64,000 nucleotides of DNA from NCBI GenBank assembly GCA_050180705.1, contig JBFXDX010000002.1, forward strand, positions 62,001-126,000, read 5' to 3'. Of this stretch, positions 45,600 to 53,897 are shown piece by piece (the first letter of the stretch is position 1; every line of letters begins with the position of its first letter). Both the position numbers and the translations under genes were made by a program. A model generated the notes under the pieces. That model did no database searches and was not told the DNA's origin. It saw nothing but the letters and a program-made list of their open reading frames with translations. This DNA is from SB25 sp050180705 (lineage in GTDB: Bacteria; Bacteroidota; Bacteroidia; Bacteroidales; Tenuifilaceae).

Positions 45600-46031
45600 A
45601 TGGTAAATATTCGAAAAGCCACAATTGACGACTTAGATTCAGTTTACAGTTTGATATGTGATCTTGAAAATCAAGAGCTAAACATAGTTGCTTTTGACAC
45701 AATCTACCGATTCAACATAAATAGTAGCGAAACGATATACTTAGTGGCCGAAATCGATGGTCGAGTAGTTGGATTTTTAAGCATTCACATTCAGCATATA
45801 CTTCACCACTCAAATTCAACCTGCGAGTTACAGGAATTGAACGTTTTTAACGAGTATCGTTCATTGGGTATTGGAACGCAACTAATGCAAGAAGCCGAGA
45901 GAATTGCAAAGGAATTGGGACTAGAGGAAATTGAATTAACCACCAAGGTATTCCGCAAAAGAGCACAAGAATTCTATACCCGATTGGGCTTCGAAAACAC
46001 TCACCTTAAATTTGTAAAGAAATTTAATTGA
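45600..46031 (+). CDS. GNAT-family N-acetyltransferase
   Basis: 143 aa single GNAT domain. Acetyl-CoA motif EYRSLGIGTQLMQEAERIA, with IELTTKVFRKRAQEFYTRLGF as the final conserved block. It follows the cytochrome gene by 18 bp and is likely the last gene of the MarR-regulated unit. It may detoxify or modify a small molecule or protein; substrate unknown. It ends 5 bp from the convergent T9SS-substrate gene. Confidence 0.88.
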   Translation: MVNIRKATIDDLDSVYSLICDLENQELNIVAFDTIYRFNINSSETIYLVAEIDGRVVGFLSIHIQHILHHSNSTCELQELNVFNEYRSLGIGTQLMQEAERIAKELGLEEIELTTKVFRKRAQEFYTRLGFENTHLKFVKKFN

Positions 46032-46036
46032 ACTTG

Positions 46037-46999
46037 TTATTTCTTTTCTTTGTAGATATACACAAATCCTGTGGCAGATTCGTACTGTGCTGTTAAATCT
46101 TCAATGATGTAATAGTATATGCCAGCCGGAAGCGCGTTTCCCTGACTATTACGTCCATCCCATCGGATATAGTTCGATTCATCTTCATAAAGAAGTCCTC
46201 CTGAGCGAGATATAATCCTTAAAACGAAACGGGAAGTTCCGCTAGTTTGAACTATAAATTCATCATTTATGCCATCGCCATTTGGCGTGAATACGTTTGG
46301 AATATTGACGAGTTTCTCTTTGGTCGTTGTAAACTCTGGAGAAATGTGCAATGGATGAGTGAACTCAGCCTTGTTGGCAGTATTTGAAGTATTGTAAACT
46401 GTTAGTTTTATTAGATGGTCGCCTCCATTCTCGAATATATAATAAATATTTGGCCATTGTCCATAAGTTGTTGGATCGAAAGAATAACCTGTTAGGACTA
46501 CACCGTCTATGCTCCACTCAAATCGAAGATTTCCTATGTCTGTAGTTGTATTATCTAACTTGAAGTTGCTAATAAATCTAGTATTATAGGTTGCAATGCG
46601 TCCAACATTATCATCTGGTAAAATCCAAAAATATGCAGGGCTTAGAGGTAGTTTTCTTGAGTGATTTAAATTTGCTCCGCTTAATGTGTACGATAAAGTA
46701 ACGGTAATGCTATCATCCCAGTTTGAATAGCTGTATGTGTGAGTGGGGCTTGTTTCTGTTGAAGTATTGCTGTCACCAAAATTCCAACTTACAACAGTAA
46801 TTCCACTACTTGGAATTAGTTGAAATGTTGATTGCGAAGACGGATTGGCAACTTCGACTAATTTCCATGTAAAAATAGAATCACTCTCAATGCCATTAAA
46901 TATTTCGGATGGCGTTGTTTGAGCATTTAGGTTGCTTGCAAAAGCTGTTGCAATGAAAAAAGTAATTATAGATAGTTTTAGTATAATCAGTTTGCTCAT
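46037..46999 (-). CDS. PKD-domain protein with gliding-motility-type C-terminal T9SS sorting domain
   Basis: 320 aa. A signal peptide ends about residue 26 (NLNA/QTT). A PKD domain (about 62-106) has VVSWNFGDSNTSTETSPTHTYS. Residues 231-320 are a CHU_C/type B sorting domain: VNIPNVFTPNGDGINDEF, then RNSQGNALPAGIYYYIIE. This domain directs export by the type IX secretion system and anchoring at the surface. The product is thus an exported surface protein; its binding partner is unknown. Confidence 0.92.
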   Translation of the reverse strand: MSKLIILKLSIITFFIATAFASNLNAQTTPSEIFNGIESDSIFTWKLVEVANPSSQSTFQLIPSSGITVVSWNFGDSNTSTETSPTHTYSYSNWDDSITVTLSYTLSGANLNHSRKLPLSPAYFWILPDDNVGRIATYNTRFISNFKLDNTTTDIGNLRFEWSIDGVVLTGYSFDPTTYGQWPNIYYIFENGGDHLIKLTVYNTSNTANKAEFTHPLHISPEFTTTKEKLVNIPNVFTPNGDGINDEFIVQTSGTSRFVLRIISRSGGLLYEDESNYIRWDGRNSQGNALPAGIYYYIIEDLTAQYESATGFVYIYKEKK

Positions 47000-47044
47000 T
47001 GTTGATCAATTTTCTGTAAATATATGTAAAAGCAACTTAGGGTT

Positions 47045-48148
47045 TTAAATCTTTTCGGTTAATTTTTGAACAACCCTAAAGTTATTAAAAAATTCCTTGG
47101 CAAAAACTCTTATAACTGTGTAGCTTGGAATTGCTAGCAGCATGCCTAATATTCCCGCAATACTTCCTGCTATCAGTAGAACAATAAATATTTCCAACGG
47201 GTGTGCCTTAACGCTATTTCCGTAGATTAAAGGTTGAAATACGATATTGTCGATTAGCTGAGTTGATCCGAATACCACTAACATCCACATGGTAAGAGGT
47301 AGAAGTTGTGTGGCGTGAGTTATGTCTAGATTAACGGCTAGCCCAATCAACATGCCGATTATTGTACCTACTAAAGGTCCAACATAAGGAACAACATTCA
47401 GTATACCTGCAATTAAACCAATAACAATCGCAGTTTCGAATTTTATACCAACAATGGTAAGCCCAATGGTATCTAATATCATTATGCAGGTACTCTCAAT
47501 TAGTATTCCAATGAAATACCTACGAAGTAAGTTGTTTACACTAGAAAGAGCTCTGGTTAGCTGTTGCTCAAGTCGTTGAGGAAACAGTATTATAATTCCG
47601 TTGTAGAAAAGAGTGTCTTCTTTAAGAAAAAAGAACGTTATAAATGATATTGAGAAAAGTGCAATTACTAGACTTACTAAGAAGTTTGCAGTGGAACTAA
47701 AGAAATTAGCTACCATGGATATGCTGAAGATTCCTGTAATTTTATTTGTAATGAATTCTTTTAAGGAGAAATCCTTTGCACTTGCTGGTAAATATTCGCG
47801 GATGAATACCTGGAGGTCATCTATTGGCTTAGAGAAATTGTCGACCATTGCTTGCACATCAACCGAGCCTAATTCGTTAAACTGGTTAACCACAAGCGGA
47901 ATCATTATTCTGAAGAATGCAATAAAGAGAACCCATAAGGCAACAAGGGCAATGGTTGCCCCAATAAATCGTGGTGGGCTCCAGTTTTTTATTTTAATTC
48001 TGCAGATGGTGTCAACAATGGGTTTGCCAATTAAGCCGAAAACGGCAGAGATTAAAATGTAGGCAACAATAGAGGAGAAGTACCAAAGCAAAAATGCAAT
48101 TGTTGTTATAATAACCCCAATGATAATATACCTTACAAGCTGGTTCAT
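47045..48148 (-). CDS. AI-2E-family transporter
   Basis: 367 aa, about eight membrane helices. The conserved late segments GLIAGILNVVPYVGPLVGTIIGM and FGSTQLIDNIVFQPLIYG and GILGMLLAIPSY are all present. Family members are proposed to export small signals or to act in Na+/H+ antiport; which applies here cannot be told. It is transcribed divergently from the EamA transporter gene and has a -7 element directly upstream. Confidence 0.92.
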   Translation of the reverse strand: MNQLVRYIIIGVIITTIAFLLWYFSSIVAYILISAVFGLIGKPIVDTICRIKIKNWSPPRFIGATIALVALWVLFIAFFRIMIPLVVNQFNELGSVDVQAMVDNFSKPIDDLQVFIREYLPASAKDFSLKEFITNKITGIFSISMVANFFSSTANFLVSLVIALFSISFITFFFLKEDTLFYNGIIILFPQRLEQQLTRALSSVNNLLRRYFIGILIESTCIMILDTIGLTIVGIKFETAIVIGLIAGILNVVPYVGPLVGTIIGMLIGLAVNLDITHATQLLPLTMWMLVVFGSTQLIDNIVFQPLIYGNSVKAHPLEIFIVLLIAGSIAGILGMLLAIPSYTVIRVFAKEFFNNFRVVQKLTEKI

Positions 48149-48164
48149 GCCTCGAAAATTTTAT

Positions 48165-48172
48165 CAAACCTA
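48165..48172 (-). promoter_or_regulatory. -7 element (TAGGTTTG) of the AI-2E gene
   Basis: TAnnTTTG on the minus strand, about 17 bp before ATG 48148, giving a leader of about 12 nt. Confidence 0.5.
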
Positions 48173-48234
48173 CAGTAATTAATGCAATATTCAAAGAGAT
48201 TGCATTTAGAAAATCAATTGTGCATTAACGCTAT

Positions 48235-48242
48235 TATCTTTG
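48235..48242 (+). promoter_or_regulatory. -7 element (TATCTTTG) of the EamA gene
   Basis: TAnnTTTG match about 70 bp before ATG 48313; divergent from the AI-2E promoter 63 bp away. Confidence 0.45.
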
Positions 48243-48312
48243 ACAACAATTTTGATTCTGTTAAACTATTATTCCCATATTTATTCTAAAAGATAATTTT
48301 AAAGACTAATCT

Positions 48313-49236
48313 ATGAGTTTTGTGAGTAGTTATCCCGGTGAATTGGCGGCCTTACTAACGGCAGTATTCTGGACTGTTACGGCGTTGGCATTTGAGTCTG
48401 CAAGCCGAAAAGTTGGTTCTTTATCGGTTAATTTAATTAGGCTTTTTGCTGCGTTCATATTTCTTAGCCTTTATGCATGGGCAACGCGTGGTATTGCATT
48501 TCCAACAGACGCTGGGCTGCATCAGTGGATATGGTTATCGCTGTCGGGCTTAGTGGGTTTTGTGCTTGGCGATTTGTTTCTGTTTCAATCCTATGTAGTA
48601 ATGAATGCTCGTGTTTCGATGCTCATAATGTCGCTAGCACCTCCATTGGCTGCTGCAATTGGTTGGTTTACGATGGGAGAAGTGTTGTCTGCGAAGCAGG
48701 GATTAGGCATGTTCCTGATTTTTATCGGAATTGCATTGGTGATTCTTAAGCGAGATATCCCTCAGGAGAATGGTAATGGAAGTGGTCGAAGACTAAAGTT
48801 GAATTATCCTATTGGAGGATTGCTTCTTGCGTTCGGTGGGGCTTTAGGGCAAGCTGGAGGCCTTGTGCTTAGTAAATATGGCATGCAGACCTATAATGTT
48901 GTGGCTTCTGTTCAAATTAGGGTAATTACTGGCATTGCTGGTTTTGCATTTATATTTCTTATCTTGAATAAGTGGAATATGCTTTTTGCTGCGTTTAAGA
49001 ATGGTAAAGCGATGAGCCGTTTGTCGATTGGTGCTTTTTTCGGTCCATTTTTGGGCGTTTCATTTTCGCTGTTGGCCGTTCGATACACTACAACTGGAGT
49101 TGCCTCTGCATTAATGTCGGTTGTTCCTGTGTTAATAATAGCACCTTCGGTGTTGATATTTAAGGAGAAGGTTAACTTTAAGGAAATGGTTGGCGCTGCA
49201 ATTGCAGTTTTGGGTGTGATTACTTTCTTTCTGTAA
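48313..49236 (+). CDS. EamA/DMT-family transporter
   Basis: 307 aa with ten membrane helices in two EamA repeats (about 8-145 and 162-305). Typical segments: AVFWTVTALAFE at the start, SLAPPLAAAIGWFTMGEVLS in repeat 1 and SVVPVLIIAPSVLIFKEKVNFKEMVGAAIAVLGV in repeat 2. Likely an exporter of metabolites in the inner membrane; substrate unknown. It ends 2 bp from the convergent hybrid kinase gene. Confidence 0.92.
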   Translation: MSFVSSYPGELAALLTAVFWTVTALAFESASRKVGSLSVNLIRLFAAFIFLSLYAWATRGIAFPTDAGLHQWIWLSLSGLVGFVLGDLFLFQSYVVMNARVSMLIMSLAPPLAAAIGWFTMGEVLSAKQGLGMFLIFIGIALVILKRDIPQENGNGSGRRLKLNYPIGGLLLAFGGALGQAGGLVLSKYGMQTYNVVASVQIRVITGIAGFAFIFLILNKWNMLFAAFKNGKAMSRLSIGAFFGPFLGVSFSLLAVRYTTTGVASALMSVVPVLIIAPSVLIFKEKVNFKEMVGAAIAVLGVITFFL

Positions 49237-49238
49237 TG

Positions 49239-51533
49239 TTAATTGACAAATCGGTCAATCGATTTAAGTAGGTATTCCATATCGTATGGTTTGGAGATGT
49301 AATCGTTACATCCAATCTTAAGTGCTTTTTCCTTTTCGTCGCTCATAGCATTGGCTGTTTGTGCAATAATTGGAATATTTGGATGAGTTTGCCTTATTAT
49401 TTTTACGGCTTCGTAACCATTTATTCCAGGAAGTTGAATGTCCATGAGAATTATATTGATACTAGAGTTGCTCTTGCAAATATCAATGGCTTCTTCTGCA
49501 TTGCTTGTAATTATTAGTTTAGCCTTGGTATGTTTTAGTGTTTCAATAAGAAGTTTACTCGATGTGTGGTTATCCTCAACAATGAGAATCGTTTTGTTTT
49601 CAAAATTATTTGATGCGGTATTTTTTTCGGGGTTTAAATTGGGGTTCTGCTTTATTGTTGTGTTATTTGGAATTTTAAACCAGAATCTAGAGCCTTTCCC
49701 AATTTTGGATTCCATTCCAATTTCACCACCTAGTTCGTTAATAATTCCCTTACATATAGATAGTCCAAGTCCCGATCCGCCATGTTTCTTTGTGTATTGA
49801 CTATCAACTTGTCGGAACCTGTCGAAAATAACCTCTTTATCTTTGGTGTCAACACCTATTCCTGTATCCTGTACAAATACTTCAATCCAGTTATTATTGA
49901 TGCTACAGCCTAATGTAATAATGCCTTTATCAGTAAATTTTAGGGCATTGTTGAGGAAGTTCATAATAACCTGATGTACTCGGTCTGGGTCTGTTTCAGC
50001 AATAATATTGTTGTGTCCCGATTCAACTATAAGATTTAAACTGATTTCTTTTTTGTTTAGCCTGTCCTTTTCAATCTCGGCAATATTAATGCAATCTCTT
50101 AGTATTGAGTTAATATTTGATGTTTGAATATTAACCTTTAATTGGTTGGCCTCAATCTTCGAAATGTCGATAATATCGTTTATTAAGTTCAGTAACTTTT
50201 GAGAATTGTCTACAATAATGTTGACGAAATTGCTGATCTCTTCTTTCGATAAGTTTTTTCTTATCTGGATAAGTCTCGCAAAGCCTATAATTGCGTTCAT
50301 TGGCGTTCTGATTTCGTGGCTCATATTTGCCAGAAAAGCGCTTTTTAGAGCGTTGGCCTCTTCTGCTTTGCTTAAACTTTCTTTAATAAGAAGATTCTTT
50401 TCCTTAAGTTCTAGGTTGTAGTCCTTGTGTAGTTTTATAAGTTTTCTTCTGTGTCCGTTAATTATAGCCAGCAAGTAAATAATAACCAAGAGCACAATAA
50501 AGATAGTTAGGGCAAATATGATTGCAGTTTTGTTCTTCTTGAAGAAGGTATAGGGATTATTTAGAATTATAGATTCTTTGGGAATGTCGGATATCCCAAT
50601 CTTAAATTTCGACATTGCCGTGTAATCGAAGGTGTACTTAGTAGCTCCAACTACTGGTTTTATTTCATCGGTTTGAGTTCCTTCGAGAATTTTTAAAGCA
50701 ACTTCGCCAGCAATTTTACCTTGCTCTAACCCCGAAACCATACAACCTCCAACAACCCCATGTCCAAGGTAAAAACTCCAAGTTCCATAGATTGGAACTT
50801 TAGAATATTTGCTAATTGAATCAAGAGTTTCTCCGTACGTTAGATAGTGGTCTTGGTTATCCTTGTTGTAAAGGATGAAGAGTATTGCTGATTCTTCCTT
50901 GAAACTTTTTACTGTATCTATAAGTTTTTTGAGAGATAGACCTGTGATAATGTTGATGTTAAAGGTGTAATTGTTATTTGCAATATTTTCAAGAACAGAT
51001 TTTGCCAATATCTCTCCAGTTGTGGTTTGATCTACAATACAGTATAGGTTGTTTAGTTTAGGATGAATGTTTGCTATAAGGTCTAGATTTTTTGAGATAT
51101 TTACTTCTTCAATAACTCCGGTGAAGTTTTTGGCAAATTCATAACGATTGTTTATACCACAAAACACCACTGGTATTTCCTGAAAAACCTCATTTTTTAT
51201 CTCTTCTGCGAAATTAAGAGCATCGTTATCGGTTACAACAATTAGGTTAATATCTAGTAAATGGTATTTGGCTATTATATATTTTTTGAATTCTTCGATA
51301 TAATTTTCGGCCTTATTCCTTTTTAGGTCAAGATTCTCAATGTAGGTCTCAAATTCAGAATTATTATCTTTTAAGGTGTTAATAAACCCAATGTTCAAAC
51401 TATCTGTCCAACTCAGTGTGCTATGATATGAGTTAATCAGAAGTATTTTGCTGGTTCCCTTTGTAAACCCATAACTAATATATAGCATGAGGATACAAAC
51501 GGTTGCGATGAGTTTTGCGGGCTTTATCGTCAT
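49239..51533 (-). CDS. Hybrid sensor histidine kinase with ABC-substrate-binding-like sensor
   Basis: 764 aa. After an N-terminal signal helix, residues about 27-320 resemble the ABC_sub_bind periplasmic fold (ILLINSYHSTLSWTDSL, LIVVTDNDALNFA, GGCMVSGLEQGKIAGE). A membrane helix lies at about 338-362. The kinase core has His406 in NMSHEIRTP and an ATPase with GLGLSICKGII; the C-terminal receiver has phospho-acceptor Asp698 in LMDIQLPG. It senses a small ligand outside and relays phosphate internally; no output partner is adjacent. Confidence 0.92.
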   Translation of the reverse strand: MTIKPAKLIATVCILMLYISYGFTKGTSKILLINSYHSTLSWTDSLNIGFINTLKDNNSEFETYIENLDLKRNKAENYIEEFKKYIIAKYHLLDINLIVVTDNDALNFAEEIKNEVFQEIPVVFCGINNRYEFAKNFTGVIEEVNISKNLDLIANIHPKLNNLYCIVDQTTTGEILAKSVLENIANNNYTFNINIITGLSLKKLIDTVKSFKEESAILFILYNKDNQDHYLTYGETLDSISKYSKVPIYGTWSFYLGHGVVGGCMVSGLEQGKIAGEVALKILEGTQTDEIKPVVGATKYTFDYTAMSKFKIGISDIPKESIILNNPYTFFKKNKTAIIFALTIFIVLLVIIYLLAIINGHRRKLIKLHKDYNLELKEKNLLIKESLSKAEEANALKSAFLANMSHEIRTPMNAIIGFARLIQIRKNLSKEEISNFVNIIVDNSQKLLNLINDIIDISKIEANQLKVNIQTSNINSILRDCINIAEIEKDRLNKKEISLNLIVESGHNNIIAETDPDRVHQVIMNFLNNALKFTDKGIITLGCSINNNWIEVFVQDTGIGVDTKDKEVIFDRFRQVDSQYTKKHGGSGLGLSICKGIINELGGEIGMESKIGKGSRFWFKIPNNTTIKQNPNLNPEKNTASNNFENKTILIVEDNHTSSKLLIETLKHTKAKLIITSNAEEAIDICKSNSSINIILMDIQLPGINGYEAVKIIRQTHPNIPIIAQTANAMSDEKEKALKIGCNDYISKPYDMEYLLKSIDRFVN

Positions 51534-51643
51534 ACAGAGTTGAATGTACTCCTAATATATTAATTTTTTTAGATACGAGCACGTTTAAATTATAATATCT
51601 TTATAGTGATTTAATCATGTTACCAAGATTGATTTTTAATTAG

Positions 51644-52183
51644 ATGAAGCATAATAAACTAATAGGTATGAAAGTTCAAGTTAAATGGTTGTTGGTTACA
51701 TCTATAATTGTTGCTCAGGTTGGATGTAATAGTGTTGAGAAAGTATCCTCGTCGGGCGATTCGATTCCTGTTGAGAAATTCTTGAAATCGCCCTTTGGAC
51801 ACGATGAGAGTATTGCTGCATTTGGTAAAACTTTGCCCAAGAAAACAACAGTACGAAAGTTGGTAAAACGTAATAAACATTACCCAGAAAGAAATGATAC
51901 CATTTATCAATATAGATATAAAAAGAGTGAGATTTTTGTCTATAAATCCTATTTCAACAAGGAAATTCTCATGGCAGGAAGCATTGTCGATCCTCAGATT
52001 CAGCTAGTAAATGGAATACATACTGGAATAACTCGCGATATGCTGTTGCAATTACTGAAGGGGGTGAAAAAAACAGAGGCTGATACCATAAAAGTATCAA
52101 CCCCTAATGATGATCGTACGTTCTCGTTTATTCTTAACAAAGGAAAACTTAAGAAGATAAGTTTTGCCTCGTATTACGATTAG
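51644..52183 (+). CDS. Putative lipoprotein, unknown
   Basis: 179 aa. A positively charged start and hydrophobic stretch (WLLVTSIIVAQVGC) end at Cys28, a plausible but non-canonical lipobox. The mature part has no known domain; a SmpA-like arrangement of a late strand pair (GITRDMLLQLLKGVKK...FSFILNKGKLKKISF) is faintly suggested. ATG 51668 is an alternative start nearer the signal. Its stop overlaps the end of the convergent psd gene by 4 bp. Confidence 0.65.
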   Translation: MKHNKLIGMKVQVKWLLVTSIIVAQVGCNSVEKVSSSGDSIPVEKFLKSPFGHDESIAAFGKTLPKKTTVRKLVKRNKHYPERNDTIYQYRYKKSEIFVYKSYFNKEILMAGSIVDPQIQLVNGIHTGITRDMLLQLLKGVKKTEADTIKVSTPNDDRTFSFILNKGKLKKISFASYYD

Positions 52184-52848
52184 TTCTGTTTTCTGATAGG
52201 AACGGTAGCAATAATCGATTTGTTCCCAGTTACTTTCTCGTTTAGTTTAACTTGCACGTTGGCATCTAAAGGAAGGAATATATCGACCCTTGATCCGAAT
52301 TTTATGAATCCCATTTCGGAGCATTGTTCGACTGACTTACCTTCTTCGGCATAGCATACAATTCTACGAGCAACAGCACCTGCAATTTGGCGAAGAAGTA
52401 TTGCAACACCATCATTACGTTCGATGACAACCGTGGTTCTCTCATTGTGAGTTGATGATTTGGGGTGCCATGCTACCAAGTATTCACCTGGGTGATATTT
52501 AAAGTATTTTATAATACCTTTTATGGGGAACCAGTTAATATGTACGTTCCATACCGACATAAAAACGGAAACCTGTATGCATCGAGTTTTTAAAAATTCA
52601 TCTTCCTGAACTTCTTCAATTGCAACTACAGTCCCATCTGCAGGTGAAAATACTGTACTTTCTTCATTTGGAATAACTCTTGAGGGAACTCTGAAGAAAC
52701 GTAGCAAGAAAAGCATCAATAGAAATGACGCTGGTAGAATAACGAAGAAACAGGCTGAATGACTAAATACGTATGAAATGAAGTTTAGCGCCAATAGCAC
52801 AAAAAAACTTACTAGTAAAATGGTGTAACCTTCCTTATGGATTTTCAT
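52180..52848 (-). CDS. psd: Phosphatidylserine decarboxylase, proenzyme
   Basis: 222 aa, the short archaeal/Bacteroidota type. Two membrane helices at the N-terminus. SPADGTVVAIEEV at 68-80 and VHINWFPIKG are family signatures. The self-cleavage site is Gly185-Ser186 in KFGSRVDIF; the Ser becomes the pyruvoyl group. Makes phosphatidylethanolamine. Last gene of the rsfS-ftsH-DUF2007-cdsA-psd unit, 21 bp after cdsA. A pssA gene for its substrate is not in the window. Confidence 0.92.
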   Translation of the reverse strand: MKIHKEGYTILLVSFFVLLALNFISYVFSHSACFFVILPASFLLMLFLLRFFRVPSRVIPNEESTVFSPADGTVVAIEEVQEDEFLKTRCIQVSVFMSVWNVHINWFPIKGIIKYFKYHPGEYLVAWHPKSSTHNERTTVVIERNDGVAILLRQIAGAVARRIVCYAEEGKSVEQCSEMGFIKFGSRVDIFLPLDANVQVKLNEKVTGNKSIIATVPIRKQN

Positions 52849-52869
52849 TTTCGATATTATTGATTGTTA

Positions 52870-53697
52870 TTAGATTATCATCATTACTTCGAGGTATGCG
52901 AATACTACAGGTATTACCATGATTAATGCATCAAACCTGTCGAGTAAACCGCCATGCCCTGGTAGAAACTTGCCAGAATCTTTTGCACCAATACTTCGTT
53001 TAAACATCGATTCGACCAAGTCTCCAAAAACGCCCATAATTGCAGAGATAAAGCCAATTATTAGCCAATGTTTAAAGTCTATTTCCGTGAAAAATGCCGC
53101 AATAACCCAGGCTACTATTGCAGTTGCAACTATTCCGCCAATAAATCCTTCCCAACTTTTTTTAGGCGAAATACGCGGAAACATTTTATGCTTGCCTATG
53201 CTTACTCCGGAAAGATATGCTCCTGTATCGTTGCTCCAAATTAGGAACAAAATTCCTAGAAGGATTTTAGGCGAATAAATCATTTTGAACGAGGAACCAT
53301 TAATCACAATAAAGTTAAGCAGGGCAAATGGTAATGCAATATAGACTAGTCCTAGTATTGTGTAAGCAATATTGTGAATTGGTTTGCTATGTGCTCTGTA
53401 AAGTTCAACTATAAAAACGCCAATGATTAGGGGGATGAAACCAAATAGAGTTATTCTTTCGATTTCGCCAGATGCGTATAGGTACGACCATACAAAGAAT
53501 GCAACGCCAATGAAAATACCCAGTAAGGCTTGAGGACGAATTTTTGCCTTGAGTCCAAGAATGTAAAATTCGTAAAGGCAAGCAGCCATTAAACCTAAAA
53601 ATATTATGAAAAAAGTGATATGGCTAATTAATATAGCTCCTACAACGGTGATTACAAATAGAATTCCGCTGATGGTTCGTTTAAGAAACTCGCTCAA
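52870..53697 (-). CDS. cdsA: Phosphatidate cytidylyltransferase
   Basis: 275 aa multi-helix membrane enzyme making CDP-diacylglycerol. The CDP-DG synthase signature is present in the last third: SWEGFIGG, then GDLVESMFKRSIGAKDSGKFLPGHGGLLDRFDA. The start is TTG 53697, which overlaps the TGA of the DUF2007 gene as TTGA; the next ATG is far inside the protein. Upstream of psd in the same transcript, so two consecutive lipid-head-group genes are coupled to ftsH. Confidence 0.92.
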   Translation of the reverse strand: MSEFLKRTISGILFVITVVGAILISHITFFIIFLGLMAACLYEFYILGLKAKIRPQALLGIFIGVAFFVWSYLYASGEIERITLFGFIPLIIGVFIVELYRAHSKPIHNIAYTILGLVYIALPFALLNFIVINGSSFKMIYSPKILLGILFLIWSNDTGAYLSGVSIGKHKMFPRISPKKSWEGFIGGIVATAIVAWVIAAFFTEIDFKHWLIIGFISAIMGVFGDLVESMFKRSIGAKDSGKFLPGHGGLLDRFDALIMVIPVVFAYLEVMMII

Positions 53698-53897
53698 TTA
53701 TCAATGTTTTTAGTTAGTTCTTTCGCTTTTTCCAGCACATTATTTTCTACGTAAACCTCGGCTTCTCCAATAAGATAACTTGAATCTTGCTTATTGATTA
53801 TAACTGCTGCAATATCATTTTCTTCGAGAACCTGCTTTGCTAGTTCAGCTTGCCACGGTTTATTCGTTGTAAAAACAACAGTCCAATTTTCGTCCAT
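53694..53897 (-). CDS. DUF2007-family small protein
   Basis: 67 aa, matching the DUF2007 ferredoxin-like fold: WTVVFTTNKPWQAELAKQVLEENDIAAVIINKQ and EAEVYVENNVLEKAKEL. The family is labelled putative signal-transducing and has no proven function. Its ATG overlaps the ftsH stop (TAATG) and its stop overlaps the cdsA start, so it is translated together with both. Confidence 0.88.
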   Translation of the reverse strand: MDENWTVVFTTNKPWQAELAKQVLEENDIAAVIINKQDSSYLIGEAEVYVENNVLEKAKELTKNIDN

